Shown: positions 1-5,922 of the stretch, piece after piece | How positions within the stretch are numbered: the first letter of the stretch is position 1 | Layout of the letters: each line of letters opens with the position of its first letter | Origin: Actinobacteria bacterium UBA3120 | GTDB lineage: Bacteria; Actinomycetota; Actinomycetes; S36-B12 | DNA length: 10,419 bases | Assembly: GCA_002365735.1 (NCBI GenBank) | Contig: DEZY01000169.1 | Coordinates: 24,546-34,964, forward strand | Direction: 5' to 3' | Position numbers and translations under genes: made by a program | The notes under the pieces: generated by a model | Databases searched by the model: none | Seen by the model: the letters and a program-made list of their open reading frames with translations, nothing else | Told to the model about the DNA's origin: nothing

Positions 1-44
1 GGCAGGTCGACCCCAAAGAAGTTGAATTTGCTTGATGTGTTCAT
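1..44 (-). CDS. Partial unknown gene, N-terminus only
   Basis: An open frame starts with ATG at 44 and runs off the left edge, reading M-N-T-S-S-K-F-N-F-F-G-V-D-L. It begins 4 bases after the stop of the HTH regulator on the same strand. That spacing is typical of a cotranscribed downstream gene. A GAAGAA stretch immediately upstream could serve as a weak ribosome binding site. Only 14 residues are visible, so no family can be named. In mycobacteria a similar small HTH regulator lies just upstream of the heparin-binding haemagglutinin gene, but these residues do not obviously match that protein. The frame could be chance, although its position argues for a real gene. Confidence 0.45.
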   Translation of the reverse strand, partial: MNTSSKFNFFGVDL

Positions 45-48
45 TTCT

Positions 49-462
49 TCAGACATTGGATCCTCTTTCATTTTCTGATTCGTTTTCTTGGGGTTTGGTT
101 TGCGTGGTGGACTGCGAGCTTGCGCCGTTTTCTGCTTGGAAGGCGGCATAAATCTGCAGCAACGTGGTTCGCTGACGCTCGGTGAGAGTTCGGTCTGAGG
201 CAATCGCTGTGGTAACGATTTCCTCGCCTGAACGATCGCTCAGGATTCCGGCTTGTACGTATAGCGTTTCCGCGGAAATGCGGAGACCTTGGGCAATTCG
301 ATTGAGAATCTCAGCACTGGGCTTGCGCAATCCGCGTTCCACTTGGCTCAGATACGGGTTGGAGACTTCGGCAGCTTTTGCCAACTGGCGAAGCGACATT
401 TGCGCTTGATCGCGTTGATCTCGGATAAAAGATCCGAGTCCACTGACATCTATTCCGGCCAT
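49..462 (-). CDS. XRE-family HTH transcriptional regulator
   Basis: This is a 137-residue cytoplasmic DNA-binding protein. Residues about 10-65 form a lambda-repressor/XRE helix-turn-helix, with the recognition part in SLRQLAKAAEVSNPYLSQVE followed by RGLRKPSAEIL. The segment LYVQAGIL after the HTH is typical of a conserved actinobacterial family of small regulators (Rv0474-like, from memory). The tail, from about residue 112, is Gln/Ser/Glu-rich and looks disordered. The target is not known to me. I chose the ATG at 462 over the GTG at 477. A -10-like CATACT lies exactly six bases before this ATG, with a -35-like TTGCAT 17 bases further up, so the mRNA is probably leaderless and the five extra residues would fall inside the promoter. 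A partial gene follows after 4 bases, suggesting an operon. Two CGCTAGCG palindromes sit just above the promoter and could be its own operators (inference). Confidence 0.88.
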   Translation of the reverse strand: MAGIDVSGLGSFIRDQRDQAQMSLRQLAKAAEVSNPYLSQVERGLRKPSAEILNRIAQGLRISAETLYVQAGILSDRSGEEIVTTAIASDRTLTERQRTTLLQIYAAFQAENGASSQSTTQTKPQENESENERGSNV

Positions 463-468
463 GGACCC

Positions 469-497
469 AGTATGCACCCAAGTGCTTGCAAATGCAA
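469..497 (-). promoter_or_regulatory. Probable leaderless promoter of the XRE regulator
   Basis: On the minus strand a -35-like TTGCAT (492-497) is separated by 17 bases from a -10-like CATACT (469-474). Six bases then precede the ATG at 462. This geometry would put the transcription start on the A of the start codon. The -35 box lies inside a short inverted repeat, TTGCA-AA-TGCAA (486-497). This is a pattern match only. Confidence 0.45.
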
Positions 498-498
498 A

Positions 499-523
499 CG
501 CTAGCGCTTGCTTCCGCTAGCGC
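499..523. repeat. Paired CGCTAGCG palindromes, possible operator
   Basis: The 9-mer CGCTAGCGC occurs at 499-507 and again at 515-523. Each copy contains the perfect 8-bp palindrome CGCTAGCG, and the two are spaced 16 bp apart. They lie directly upstream of the -35-like box of the HTH regulator. Two identical palindromes in that position look like binding sites for a dimeric regulator, perhaps the HTH protein itself, but no known operator consensus is recognised. Confidence 0.5.
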
Positions 524-538
524 GATGGGGGAACGGCC

Positions 539-561
539 AATCCGGCGGGCCTCACCGGATT
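539..561. repeat. Inverted repeat with 7-bp arms in intergenic spacer
   Basis: AATCCGG at 539-545 pairs perfectly with CCGGATT at 555-561 around a 9-base loop. It lies between the end of the asparaginase gene and the start of the HTH regulator, both on the minus strand. No run of T follows on that strand, so it is a poor intrinsic terminator. It could still slow or end the asparaginase transcript, or act as a distal operator. Confidence 0.35.
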
Positions 562-626
562 TGACCAGGATCGACCCAGAGATCACCACGGAATGGGCAA
601 TGCCGACTGTGCATGTGCGTGAATCC

Positions 627-668
627 GGATGAGCAAGGTCGGATGAGCAAGGTCGGGTGAGCAAGGTC
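627..668. repeat. Three tandem 14-bp repeats
   Basis: Three head-to-tail copies of GGATGAGCAAGGTC lie at 627-640, 641-654 and 655-668. The third has one change (GGG for GGA). The array abuts the asparaginase gene, and the last copy supplies two bases of its stop codon (667-669). The unit length is not a multiple of three and no open gene crosses the array. It looks like a slippage-prone mini-repeat. Confidence 0.8.
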
Positions 669-1653
669 AAGTAAGGGTGGGGTGAATACTTCCCACTACT
701 TTGCCGCCACCAAAAACCGGCTGCGCGGAGTAGGTGTGGACAACCGACTCGCTAACGCCCAGGTAGATGAGCAATCCAGCCATTGTGGCATTTCGCCCCT
801 GCTCCGATCCGCCCTCAATTTTTAGAGCCATGGCTCGGCCATCCGCAAAAGATCCGGTGTACACCCCGAAGGCACCATCTTTTGCAAGTAGCCCTGGGAT
901 GGAAGACATGAAATGGGTGACATCACGCCGGGTCCCGCCCACATATTCAGGGTGTGCACGCATTGCGTCAGCCACAATCCGTTCTGGGCTGTCTTCTTGT
1001 GCGGTAACTGCTGATTGGGCCAGGCGAGCAAGTCCCGGAAGGGAGAGGGCATGGACCGGTGCGCCACACCCGTCAACACCCTCGAATACAACCCGTTCCC
1101 CTGACAATTCTTCGAGCTTTGCTTTCATGGCAACTTGCAGTGGGTGAACCGGTGCGAGGTAGTTTTCAATATCCCAACCATTAATCACACAGGTGGCCAA
1201 CATTGCGGCATGCTTGCCCGAACAATTCATGAGAATTGGGGAACGGTTTTCTCCGCGAGCAACGCAGGCATCACGTTCAATCGGATCAAGTGGAAAGTCC
1301 TCAGGGGTTTGAAGTGCCGCGGGAGTCAAGCTCACGCTTGCCAAGATTTCCCGCACACCGTCAAGGTGAAACTGCTCACCAGAGTGCGAAGCGGCCGTCA
1401 GAGCCTGGAGGTGCTGGGGCAAGTTCAAACCGGCCTGGGCCATCGCGATCCCTTGGGAAATTTTGTTTGACGACCGAGGATAAAACTCCTGCGTGATGCT
1501 GCCCCAACTACGGGCAACGCTTCCATCAGGGTCAATAACAACTGCATGTCCATAAAAGACGCCTTCGGTGTAACCATTACGGGAATAGGCGGCGAGCGGC
1601 CAGGCGCTGTCCCTCGCAGGCTTGACTCCCGCAGGTGCCGATTCGTTCTGCAT
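667..1653 (-). CDS. L-asparaginase II family protein
   Basis: This 328-residue protein belongs to the asparaginase_II family (PF06089 type), whose members are thought to hydrolyse L-asparagine to aspartate and ammonia. It has no signal peptide, so it is likely cytoplasmic. Recognisable family blocks are RSSNKISQ (60-67), ASHSGEQFH (88-96), the strongly conserved NCSGKHAAML (143-152), VDGCGAPVH (193-201), AMRAHPEYVGGT (230-241) and PGLLAKDGA (253-261). The open frame extends back to 1812, but that extension covers the start of the divergent dtd gene and has no family match. I therefore chose the ATG at 1653. A -10-like CATGAT lies six bases upstream, fitting a leaderless start. The last codons abut the 14-bp repeat array. 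Family assignment is firm; the physiological substrate is inferred from family naming only. Confidence 0.88.
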   Translation of the reverse strand: MQNESAPAGVKPARDSAWPLAAYSRNGYTEGVFYGHAVVIDPDGSVARSWGSITQEFYPRSSNKISQGIAMAQAGLNLPQHLQALTAASHSGEQFHLDGVREILASVSLTPAALQTPEDFPLDPIERDACVARGENRSPILMNCSGKHAAMLATCVINGWDIENYLAPVHPLQVAMKAKLEELSGERVVFEGVDGCGAPVHALSLPGLARLAQSAVTAQEDSPERIVADAMRAHPEYVGGTRRDVTHFMSSIPGLLAKDGAFGVYTGSFADGRAMALKIEGGSEQGRNATMAGLLIYLGVSESVVHTYSAQPVFGGGKVVGSIHPTLT

Positions 1654-1659
1654 TGGCAG

Positions 1660-1665
1660 ATCATG
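1660..1665 (-). promoter_or_regulatory. Possible -10 element of the asparaginase gene
   Basis: The minus-strand hexamer CATGAT ends six bases before the ATG at 1653, the spacing expected for a leaderless transcript. No convincing -35 box is seen. The divergent gap to dtd is only 25 bp, so promoter elements for both genes must overlap or extend into coding sequence. Confidence 0.3.
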
Positions 1666-1678
1666 ACACGCTAGGTGG

Positions 1679-2158
1679 ATGAGGGCGATAGTGCAGCGAG
1701 CCATAGACGGAAAAGTTTCGGTAAACCATGAGGTAATCGGTTCCTTCGCCGGTCCCGGGTTAGTTATTTTCGTGGGCGTTACCCACACGGATACGGTATC
1801 CGTGGCGCACAAACTGGCCGAGAAAATCTATGGTCTGCGCATTTTCGATCAAGAGTTTATTTCCCAATTTGATCAGCTATGTGTTCCACCGAGTTCCCCG
1901 CGCGAACTCAGCGCCGGTGAACTGGGGCTCCCCATATTGGTGATCAGCCAATTTACTCTCTACGCATCAACCAAGAAAGGTCGTCGCCCGACGTGGGATC
2001 TCGCGGCACCAAGTGAGGTGGCCGAGCCACTAGTTGAATCGGTCGCTCAAAAATTACGTGAATTAGGAACAGAAGTTTCCCAAGGCAAGTTCGGCGCTGA
2101 CATGAACGTCTCACTCACCAATGCCGGGCCGATGACGCTGATTATCGATGTCGACTAA
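1679..2158 (+). CDS. dtd: D-aminoacyl-tRNA deacylase
   Basis: This 159-residue enzyme hydrolyses D-aminoacyl-tRNAs (and glycine mischarged on tRNA-Ala), freeing the tRNA and keeping D-residues out of proteins. The family hallmarks are clear. The N-terminus is MRAIVQRA, SQFTLYA lies at 90-96, the KGRRPTW segment at 100-106, and GKFGADM plus the cross-subunit Gly-cisPro motif NAGPMT at 136-153. The protein acts as a cytoplasmic homodimer. It is longer than the usual 145-150 residues. The segment between LRIF (53-56) and SQFTL carries roughly a dozen or more extra residues (about 58-82) that do not resemble the usual short linker. The start at 1679 matches the canonical N-terminus; AGGTGG sits directly against it. 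The stop codon touches that of the convergent ygfZ-like gene with no gap, so neither gene has a terminator of its own. Confidence 0.93.
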   Translation: MRAIVQRAIDGKVSVNHEVIGSFAGPGLVIFVGVTHTDTVSVAHKLAEKIYGLRIFDQEFISQFDQLCVPPSSPRELSAGELGLPILVISQFTLYASTKKGRRPTWDLAAPSEVAEPLVESVAQKLRELGTEVSQGKFGADMNVSLTNAGPMTLIIDVD

Positions 2159-3205
2159 TCAACTGGCGGAGACAACAAGTTCTTGATTGGCAGTAATTAC
2201 ATTGCCGTCATGGATAACATGCAATGTTTCATCAGATGGAGTCGACCGCTTGATCACTGCCGTTGCAATCGGACCTAGCTCGTAATGCCGAGCGGCAGTT
2301 CCAATAGAACCAACAACTTTTCCAGCTGCAGTCCTGACCTCATCACCGTGCTCGGGTAGGTCACTTTCGCTTCCGTCAAGGTGCAGCAGGACCAGTCGTC
2401 GCGGTGGTTTGCCAAGATTGTGAACCCGCGCGACCGTCTCTTGTCCGCGATAACAGCCTTTACTCAGGTGCACTCCCGAGCCAATCCAACCGAGTTCATG
2501 GGGCAATGTCTTGTGATCAGTTTCATGCGCCCACTGCGGCACACCGGCGGCAACCCGGATTGCATTAAAAGCCCACGTACCAGCGCGATTAGGAAATTGG
2601 TCCAAACGCTTCTGCAACCTGTCCCTGGGCACAATTACCTGACGACCCAGAAATGGCTCCGGGCGGGCAACAATGTATTTATCGGCCGTTCCACCACGAT
2701 GTGTACCAGAGTTGGTTGCATCAAGTCCAGCAAATTCTGCTGGTGTAAGCCAGGTCGGAACGCTCTCATCTACTTGACGGACCGGCTCCCACACAACCGC
2801 GTACTCCTTGCTGACCTCAGAGACCTCAACTCGCATCATGAATCGCATTGAGTTGAGATAGTCGACCAGCCCTGCGGAAGTATTGGGTGGAACGATCAGC
2901 CAGGTGGTCTCGCCCTCGTCAACTACATGCAGTTCATGTTCGACGTGGCCATGTGGGCTCAGGATCAGTGCGGTTCGGGAGGCACGAGGTTCAAGCCCCT
3001 CAAGATCAGCTGTAGTGAGACTGTGTAACCAAGTGAGCCGATCAACACCGGTCACCGTGACCACTCCCCAATGCGAAAGGTCGACACTGGCCTCCCCGGC
3101 AAGCAGGATTCGCTGCTCGCGGTGCGGATCACCGTAATGCCACGCGACCCCGAAATCAAGATCGGACTCAGGCGCAGGAATCGGCGTGATCCCAACTTCA
3201 CCCAT
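2159..3205 (-). CDS. ygfZ: YgfZ/GcvT-like folate-binding protein
   Basis: This 348-residue protein is of the YgfZ (COG0354/IBA57) family, tetrahydrofolate-binding relatives of GcvT that help build or repair certain Fe-S enzymes. The diagnostic motif KGCYRGQE is at 249-256, with the family cysteine C251. Upstream blocks also fit the fold: LTWLHSLTTADLEGL (57-71), SPHGHVEHELHVVD (83-96) and AFNAIRVAAGVPQW (212-225). There is no signal peptide, so it is cytoplasmic. It is the last gene of the minus-strand operon. Its ATG overlaps the end of the Nur-like gene by 8 bp, and a strong ribosome binding site GGAGGTGA (3212-3219) lies inside that upstream gene, which fixes the start. The neighbours (metal regulator, haem protein) suit a role in metal or redox cofactor upkeep. 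Confidence 0.9.
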   Translation of the reverse strand: MGEVGITPIPAPESDLDFGVAWHYGDPHREQRILLAGEASVDLSHWGVVTVTGVDRLTWLHSLTTADLEGLEPRASRTALILSPHGHVEHELHVVDEGETTWLIVPPNTSAGLVDYLNSMRFMMRVEVSEVSKEYAVVWEPVRQVDESVPTWLTPAEFAGLDATNSGTHRGGTADKYIVARPEPFLGRQVIVPRDRLQKRLDQFPNRAGTWAFNAIRVAAGVPQWAHETDHKTLPHELGWIGSGVHLSKGCYRGQETVARVHNLGKPPRRLVLLHLDGSESDLPEHGDEVRTAAGKVVGSIGTAARHYELGPIATAVIKRSTPSDETLHVIHDGNVITANQELVVSAS

Positions 3206-3638
3206 GGTCTTTCACCTCCGATTCACTAGCACACGCTCGACATAAACCAGTAACCGCCATGTGGGTCATCTGGGTACAAAAACCGTAAGTGTCTTGCAGG
3301 TCCATCGAAAATTCCGCCGCCGCTGCTGCTGGAACGCTTGTCACTTCAGCACACTCATCACAGACCAAGTGAATGTGCGGGGACTGATCCTGCGAATGGT
3401 AAACGGGCGCACCATGTCCAATATGAGTGTGGGTGATCAGACCGACACTTTCGAGTACTTCTAATGTTCGATAAATTGTTGACAGATTCACACCCGATGC
3501 TGTTTCCTGCACCGAAGACAATATTTTTTCGGGGGTGCCATGCCCCAAGTGATTTACCGACTCTAAAACCAACTGCCGTTGCGGTGTAATGCGAAAGCCT
3601 TGTTCACGAAGCCGGTCTTCCCAAGGAATTGATGCCAT
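3198..3638 (-). CDS. nur: Fur-family metal regulator, Nur-like
   Basis: This protein (146 residues from the ATG at 3638) is a Fur-family metal-dependent repressor, closest in my recollection to Streptomyces Nur, which senses nickel and controls nickel uptake and Fe-superoxide dismutase. From that ATG the winged helix spans about 1-80, with GFRITPQRQLVLE (14-26) and NLSTIYRTLEVLESVGL (51-67). C93/C96 and C133/C136 form the structural zinc site. H70, H72 and H126 match the Nur M-site. H33, H88 and H90 match three Nur nickel-site ligands, but the fourth expected histidine, 86, is serine. A GTG at 3647 (three residues longer) overlaps the preceding stop and is an alternative start. I prefer the ATG because it aligns residue numbering with Nur. 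The gene is in the middle of a tight operon. The Fur-family call is firm; nickel specificity is inferred and weakened by the substitution. Confidence 0.85.
   Translation of the reverse strand: MASIPWEDRLREQGFRITPQRQLVLESVNHLGHGTPEKILSSVQETASGVNLSTIYRTLEVLESVGLITHTHIGHGAPVYHSQDQSPHIHLVCDECAEVTSVPAAAAAEFSMDLQDTYGFCTQMTHMAVTGLCRACASESEVKDHG
3212..3219 (-). promoter_or_regulatory. Ribosome binding site for ygfZ
   Basis: GGAGGTGA on the minus strand lies six bases before the ATG at 3205. It is the strongest Shine-Dalgarno sequence in this operon and lies inside the end of the Nur-like coding sequence. It settles the ygfZ start and suggests translational coupling. Confidence 0.75.
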
Positions 3639-3643
3639 GACAA

Positions 3644-4165
3644 TCACAGATCTTCAACTGCCGGCCGCAACTTGGCCGAGAGGTGGTTTTGCATTGGCTG
3701 CTCCATTGCAGCCATGTCAAAAGTCCACATAAGTTGGGAATCAAAAAGACCATAAAGGCGTTCGCCCTGGGTATATGGTTTGGCGCTTTCTGTGCGAACC
3801 ACGACATCGGTTTTTAGACTTGCTCGCGCACTCGTAATTTTCGCATCGTCGAGCCCCAGAACTTCGGTCGTGCCGATATAGATCTCAGAGAAACCAATCG
3901 GCTGAGCCAAAACTAATTCAACATTATTGTCCGGTCGCGGTCGCCAATACCCAGATTCAGATGCGAGAGGTTTAATTCTTTCGCCAGCTTCGTCTAGGAG
4001 CCAGCTGCGGGAAACATAGTTAAGAAATGGTCGGCCATCGCACGAAAAAACAACTTCCTGCCCAAATCTAAAGTCCTCAATGGTGGGGTAGGTTCCTAAC
4101 CCAACGCCAACCCAACTTCCAATCAACCATGAAATTGGCATGACTTCAACGGGAAGTGTGTCCAT
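3644..4165 (-). CDS. Nitrobindin-like haem-binding FABP-family protein
   Basis: This 173-residue protein is of the FABP-like/THAP4-C (DUF1794) family. Its members are small beta-barrels that can bind ferric haem and react with nitric oxide or peroxynitrite; mycobacterial Rv2717c and Rv0813c are relatives. The signature GSWVGVGLGTYPTIEDFRFG (16-35) contains the Gly-x-Trp-x-Gly motif. The C-terminal HLSAKLRP begins with H161, the position of the proximal haem ligand in the family. No signal peptide is seen, so it is cytoplasmic. It starts three bases after the stop of the 33-residue membrane peptide, and its stop overlaps the alternative GTG start of the Nur-like gene, so it is almost certainly cotranscribed. 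Haem binding follows from the conserved motif pair; the physiological ligand is unknown. Confidence 0.88.
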   Translation of the reverse strand: MDTLPVEVMPISWLIGSWVGVGLGTYPTIEDFRFGQEVVFSCDGRPFLNYVSRSWLLDEAGERIKPLASESGYWRPRPDNNVELVLAQPIGFSEIYIGTTEVLGLDDAKITSARASLKTDVVVRTESAKPYTQGERLYGLFDSQLMWTFDMAAMEQPMQNHLSAKLRPAVEDL

Positions 4166-4168
4166 AGA

Positions 4169-4270
4169 TTAGACCTGGCCCTTAAAAAGTTTCGCCGCAA
4201 CGTAAAACGAGAAGCAACCGGCAGCCCCGATGGCACCGATCAATAGCGACGTGTACACGATCTCTAACAT
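4169..4270 (-). CDS. Small single-span membrane protein, 33 aa
   Basis: A 33-codon frame starts with ATG at 4270 and ends with TAA. It reads MLEIVYTSLLIGAIGAAGC followed by FSFYVAAKLFKGQV. After an acidic start comes one hydrophobic stretch (about residues 4-26) rich in Ile, Leu, Ala and Gly, then a short basic tail (K27, K30). This is the pattern of a single membrane-spanning peptide with its C-terminus inside. GGAG lies six bases upstream, a good ribosome binding site. The frame sits 23 bases after the hydrolase stop and 3 bases before the nitrobindin-like ATG, so it fills an otherwise empty slot in a tight operon. I do not recognise a family. It may help a neighbour act at the membrane, but that is a guess. 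Confidence 0.7.
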   Translation of the reverse strand: MLEIVYTSLLIGAIGAAGCFSFYVAAKLFKGQV

Positions 4271-4290
4271 GATTGCTCCAACATGATTGC
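4266..4290. repeat. 11-bp direct repeat around the small-ORF start
   Basis: AACATGATTGC occurs at 4266-4276 and 4280-4290, 14 bp apart. On the minus strand each copy contains an ATG; they read ATG-TTA-GAG (the small membrane gene) and ATG-TTG-GAG. The upstream ATG opens only a six-residue frame (MLEQSC) that ends just inside the small gene, while its GGAG supplies that gene's ribosome binding site. It looks like a duplicated start region. Confidence 0.6.
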
Positions 4291-4293
4291 ACT

Positions 4294-5100
4294 CTACCCC
4301 TTGGCAGCAGGTAGCTCAGGCTGGACGTGATCCCTGAGCCATTGGCCAATCTGCGCCAAAGTCTCTTCGCTGATTGCGGTCTCGGCGTGCCCGAATCCCT
4401 CAACCACAATGACCTGCGCATTCGGATTGCCCGCTCGCTCGATGGCGTTTTCCAATGCATACGCATGCTCAACAGGGAAGTAGTGGTCGACATCGCCATG
4501 CACGATCAAAAGGGGGGTGTCCCCAAGCCGCTCGACCGCAACCTCGGGTGAGATCGGAGGTGGATCGGGCCACGGGGTGCTCCGGACTCGGACCCCTTTT
4601 CCACGCAGAGCCAAACGACCCGACTGGGTTTCAATTAATCGGTGAACCACGCGCATGATTCGCGTCCCACGGTAAAACCAGAATGCGGGCGCACTCACAC
4701 TGACAACTAATTCGGGCGCATGTGCGCCTTCGGCTAAAGCAGCCTGTCGCAAAATCACTGAACCGCCCATGGAGAAACCAATGGTTGCCACATTGCGGTA
4801 GCCAAAGTCGCGCGCGTGAACGACGGCTGCGTCAACATCTAACACTTCATCCATGCCCATGGTGCTTTCGCCGCCAGACTCCCCGTGGCCACGAAGGTCC
4901 AGTGCCAACACCCCGCCATATTCCCTCAGAGCAGTAACGACTTTCTTGACATGATCCTGCCCCCGATTACCCGTAAATCCGTGGGCCACCACGATTCCCA
5001 GCGCTAGCGGGTCCGAATCTTCCTTTGCGTGAGCAAAAGTTGAATGGGTTCCCATAATGCGCACCCGGTCACGGGTATAGAGACTGAATTCCGAATGCAC
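4294..5100 (-). CDS. Alpha/beta-hydrolase
   Basis: This serine hydrolase of the alpha/beta fold has 268 residues from the chosen start. Visible elements, numbered from that start, are the oxyanion segment AHGFTGNRG (39-47), the nucleophile elbow GFSMGG with Ser110, HGDVDHYFP with the probable acid Asp205, and GFGH with catalytic His238. ALDLRGHGESGGES (66-79) is the usual loop. There is no signal peptide or membrane span, so it is cytoplasmic. The substrate cannot be read from sequence; esterase or acyl-hydrolase activity is likely. I prefer the GTG at 5100. A -10-like CAAAAT lies six bases before it and leaves room for a divergent promoter region. The frame is open to a GTG at 5151 (17 more residues), and an ATG at 5052 is also possible. 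It is the first gene of the minus-strand operon and divergent from glnR. Confidence 0.85.
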   Translation of the reverse strand: MHSEFSLYTRDRVRIMGTHSTFAHAKEDSDPLALGIVVAHGFTGNRGQDHVKKVVTALREYGGVLALDLRGHGESGGESTMGMDEVLDVDAAVVHARDFGYRNVATIGFSMGGSVILRQAALAEGAHAPELVVSVSAPAFWFYRGTRIMRVVHRLIETQSGRLALRGKGVRVRSTPWPDPPPISPEVAVERLGDTPLLIVHGDVDHYFPVEHAYALENAIERAGNPNAQVIVVEGFGHAETAISEETLAQIGQWLRDHVQPELPAAKG

Positions 5101-5196
5101 AGCCCTATTTTGCCGGTTGGTCTTGGGGGCTTCACAGGCACCTATCTGCACGATTCACAGGTCATGGGTACTCTGAGACCAGATTGAGGAGGTCGA
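5101..5196. promoter_or_regulatory. Divergent control region, hydrolase operon and glnR
   Basis: This 96-bp stretch separates the hydrolase operon (minus) from glnR (plus). It holds a -10-like CAAAAT (5107-5112, minus) six bases before the hydrolase GTG, and two copies of TTCACAGG (5131-5138 and 5154-5161), 23 bp or about two helical turns apart. A possible -10 TACTCT (5169-5174, plus) is followed by a strong ribosome binding site GAGGAGG (5186-5192) for glnR. No canonical GlnR box is recognised. The repeats may be a shared operator (inference). Confidence 0.5.
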
Positions 5197-5916
5197 ATGC
5201 GGATAGTTCTGTTGACCCGCGCCATGCATTCTTCGGCTGAAGTCCTGCCCGCATTGGCACTTCTCAACCACAGTGTTCGAGTTTTAGGCGCAGAACCAGC
5301 CTCACTCCTTGCGGTTGATAACTCCGATGTCTTGCTTGTGGACGGACGCATGGATCTGCCTGCCGTGCGAAGTTTTACGCGCCTGCTCTGTGATACCGGC
5401 GCGGGAGCGCCAGTCCTGCTAGTAACCACCGAGGGGAACTTGGCCGCGGTTCAAGGTGACTGGGGGATCGATGATTTCCTGCTCAACATAACTTCACCCG
5501 CCGAGCTTGAAGCCCGTTTGCGGGTTGCAGTTGCTCGCTTCGACATCCGGATGGGGGTTGATGCGACTCGCAGCCCCGAAGAAATCAATCTTGGGGCACT
5601 GCACATTGACGAAGTTAGCTACACCGTTCGACTACATGGCCGGCCACTTGATCTGACGTTTAAGGAATTCGAGTTATTGAAACACCTCGCCCAACATCCA
5701 GGCCGGGTTTTCACCCGCGCGCTCTTACTACAAGAAGTCTGGGGTTACGACTACTTTGGTGGCACCCGAACCGTTGACGTCCATGTCCGCCGCCTGCGTG
5801 CCAAACTTGGATCCGAAAATGAAGCGCTCATCGGTACCGTGCGAAATGTGGGTTACCGCTTTGTGCTTGAGTCACCCGAGAGTGAAACTGAGCGCGCCAG
5901 CCAATTGCAGTCTTAA
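5197..5916 (+). CDS. glnR: GlnR-type orphan response regulator, nitrogen control
   Basis: This 239-residue OmpR/PhoB-family regulator is the actinobacterial nitrogen regulator GlnR (mycobacterial Rv0818 family), which activates ammonium transport and glutamine synthetase genes under nitrogen limitation. Residues 1-115 are an atypical receiver. The conserved Asp49 is present in [11 protein letters not shown], but the acidic pair normally needed near strand 1 for phosphorylation is replaced by Thr-Arg (7-8). No partner kinase gene is adjacent, as is usual for GlnR. Residues about 130-225 are the winged helix: [20 protein letters not shown] (151-170), then [20 protein letters not shown] (177-196) and the recognition helix [13 protein letters not shown]. 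These match GlnR very closely. A strong GAGGAGG lies four bases before the ATG. mshD follows after six bases, so the two are probably one transcript. The receiver likely works as a phosphorylation-independent dimer (family knowledge). Confidence 0.92.
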   Translation: MRIVLLTRAMHSSAEVLPALALLNHSVRVLGAEPASLLAVDNSDVLLVDGRMDLPAVRSFTRLLCDTGAGAPVLLVTTEGNLAAVQGDWGIDDFLLNITSPAELEARLRVAVARFDIRMGVDATRSPEEINLGALHIDEVSYTVRLHGRPLDLTFKEFELLKHLAQHPGRVFTRALLLQEVWGYDYFGGTRTVDVHVRRLRAKLGSENEALIGTVRNVGYRFVLESPESETERASQLQS

Positions 5917-5922
5917 CCCATC

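Noticed and set aside
1..44. Assignment of the left-edge fragment as a heparin-binding haemagglutinin homologue
   Set aside because: Only the mycobacterial gene order suggests it; the 14 visible residues do not support it.
486..497. Nur-type TTGCAA operator upstream of the HTH gene
   Set aside because: Only one short half-site is present, and the full box spacing is absent; the inverted repeat is more simply part of the promoter.
539..561. Intrinsic terminator for the asparaginase gene
   Set aside because: The stem is good but no T-run follows on the minus strand, so it is listed only as an inverted repeat.
1654..1812. N-terminal extension of the asparaginase frame back to 1812
   Set aside because: It overlaps the start of dtd on the other strand, has no match to the family N-terminus, and the ATG at 1653 has a plausible promoter.
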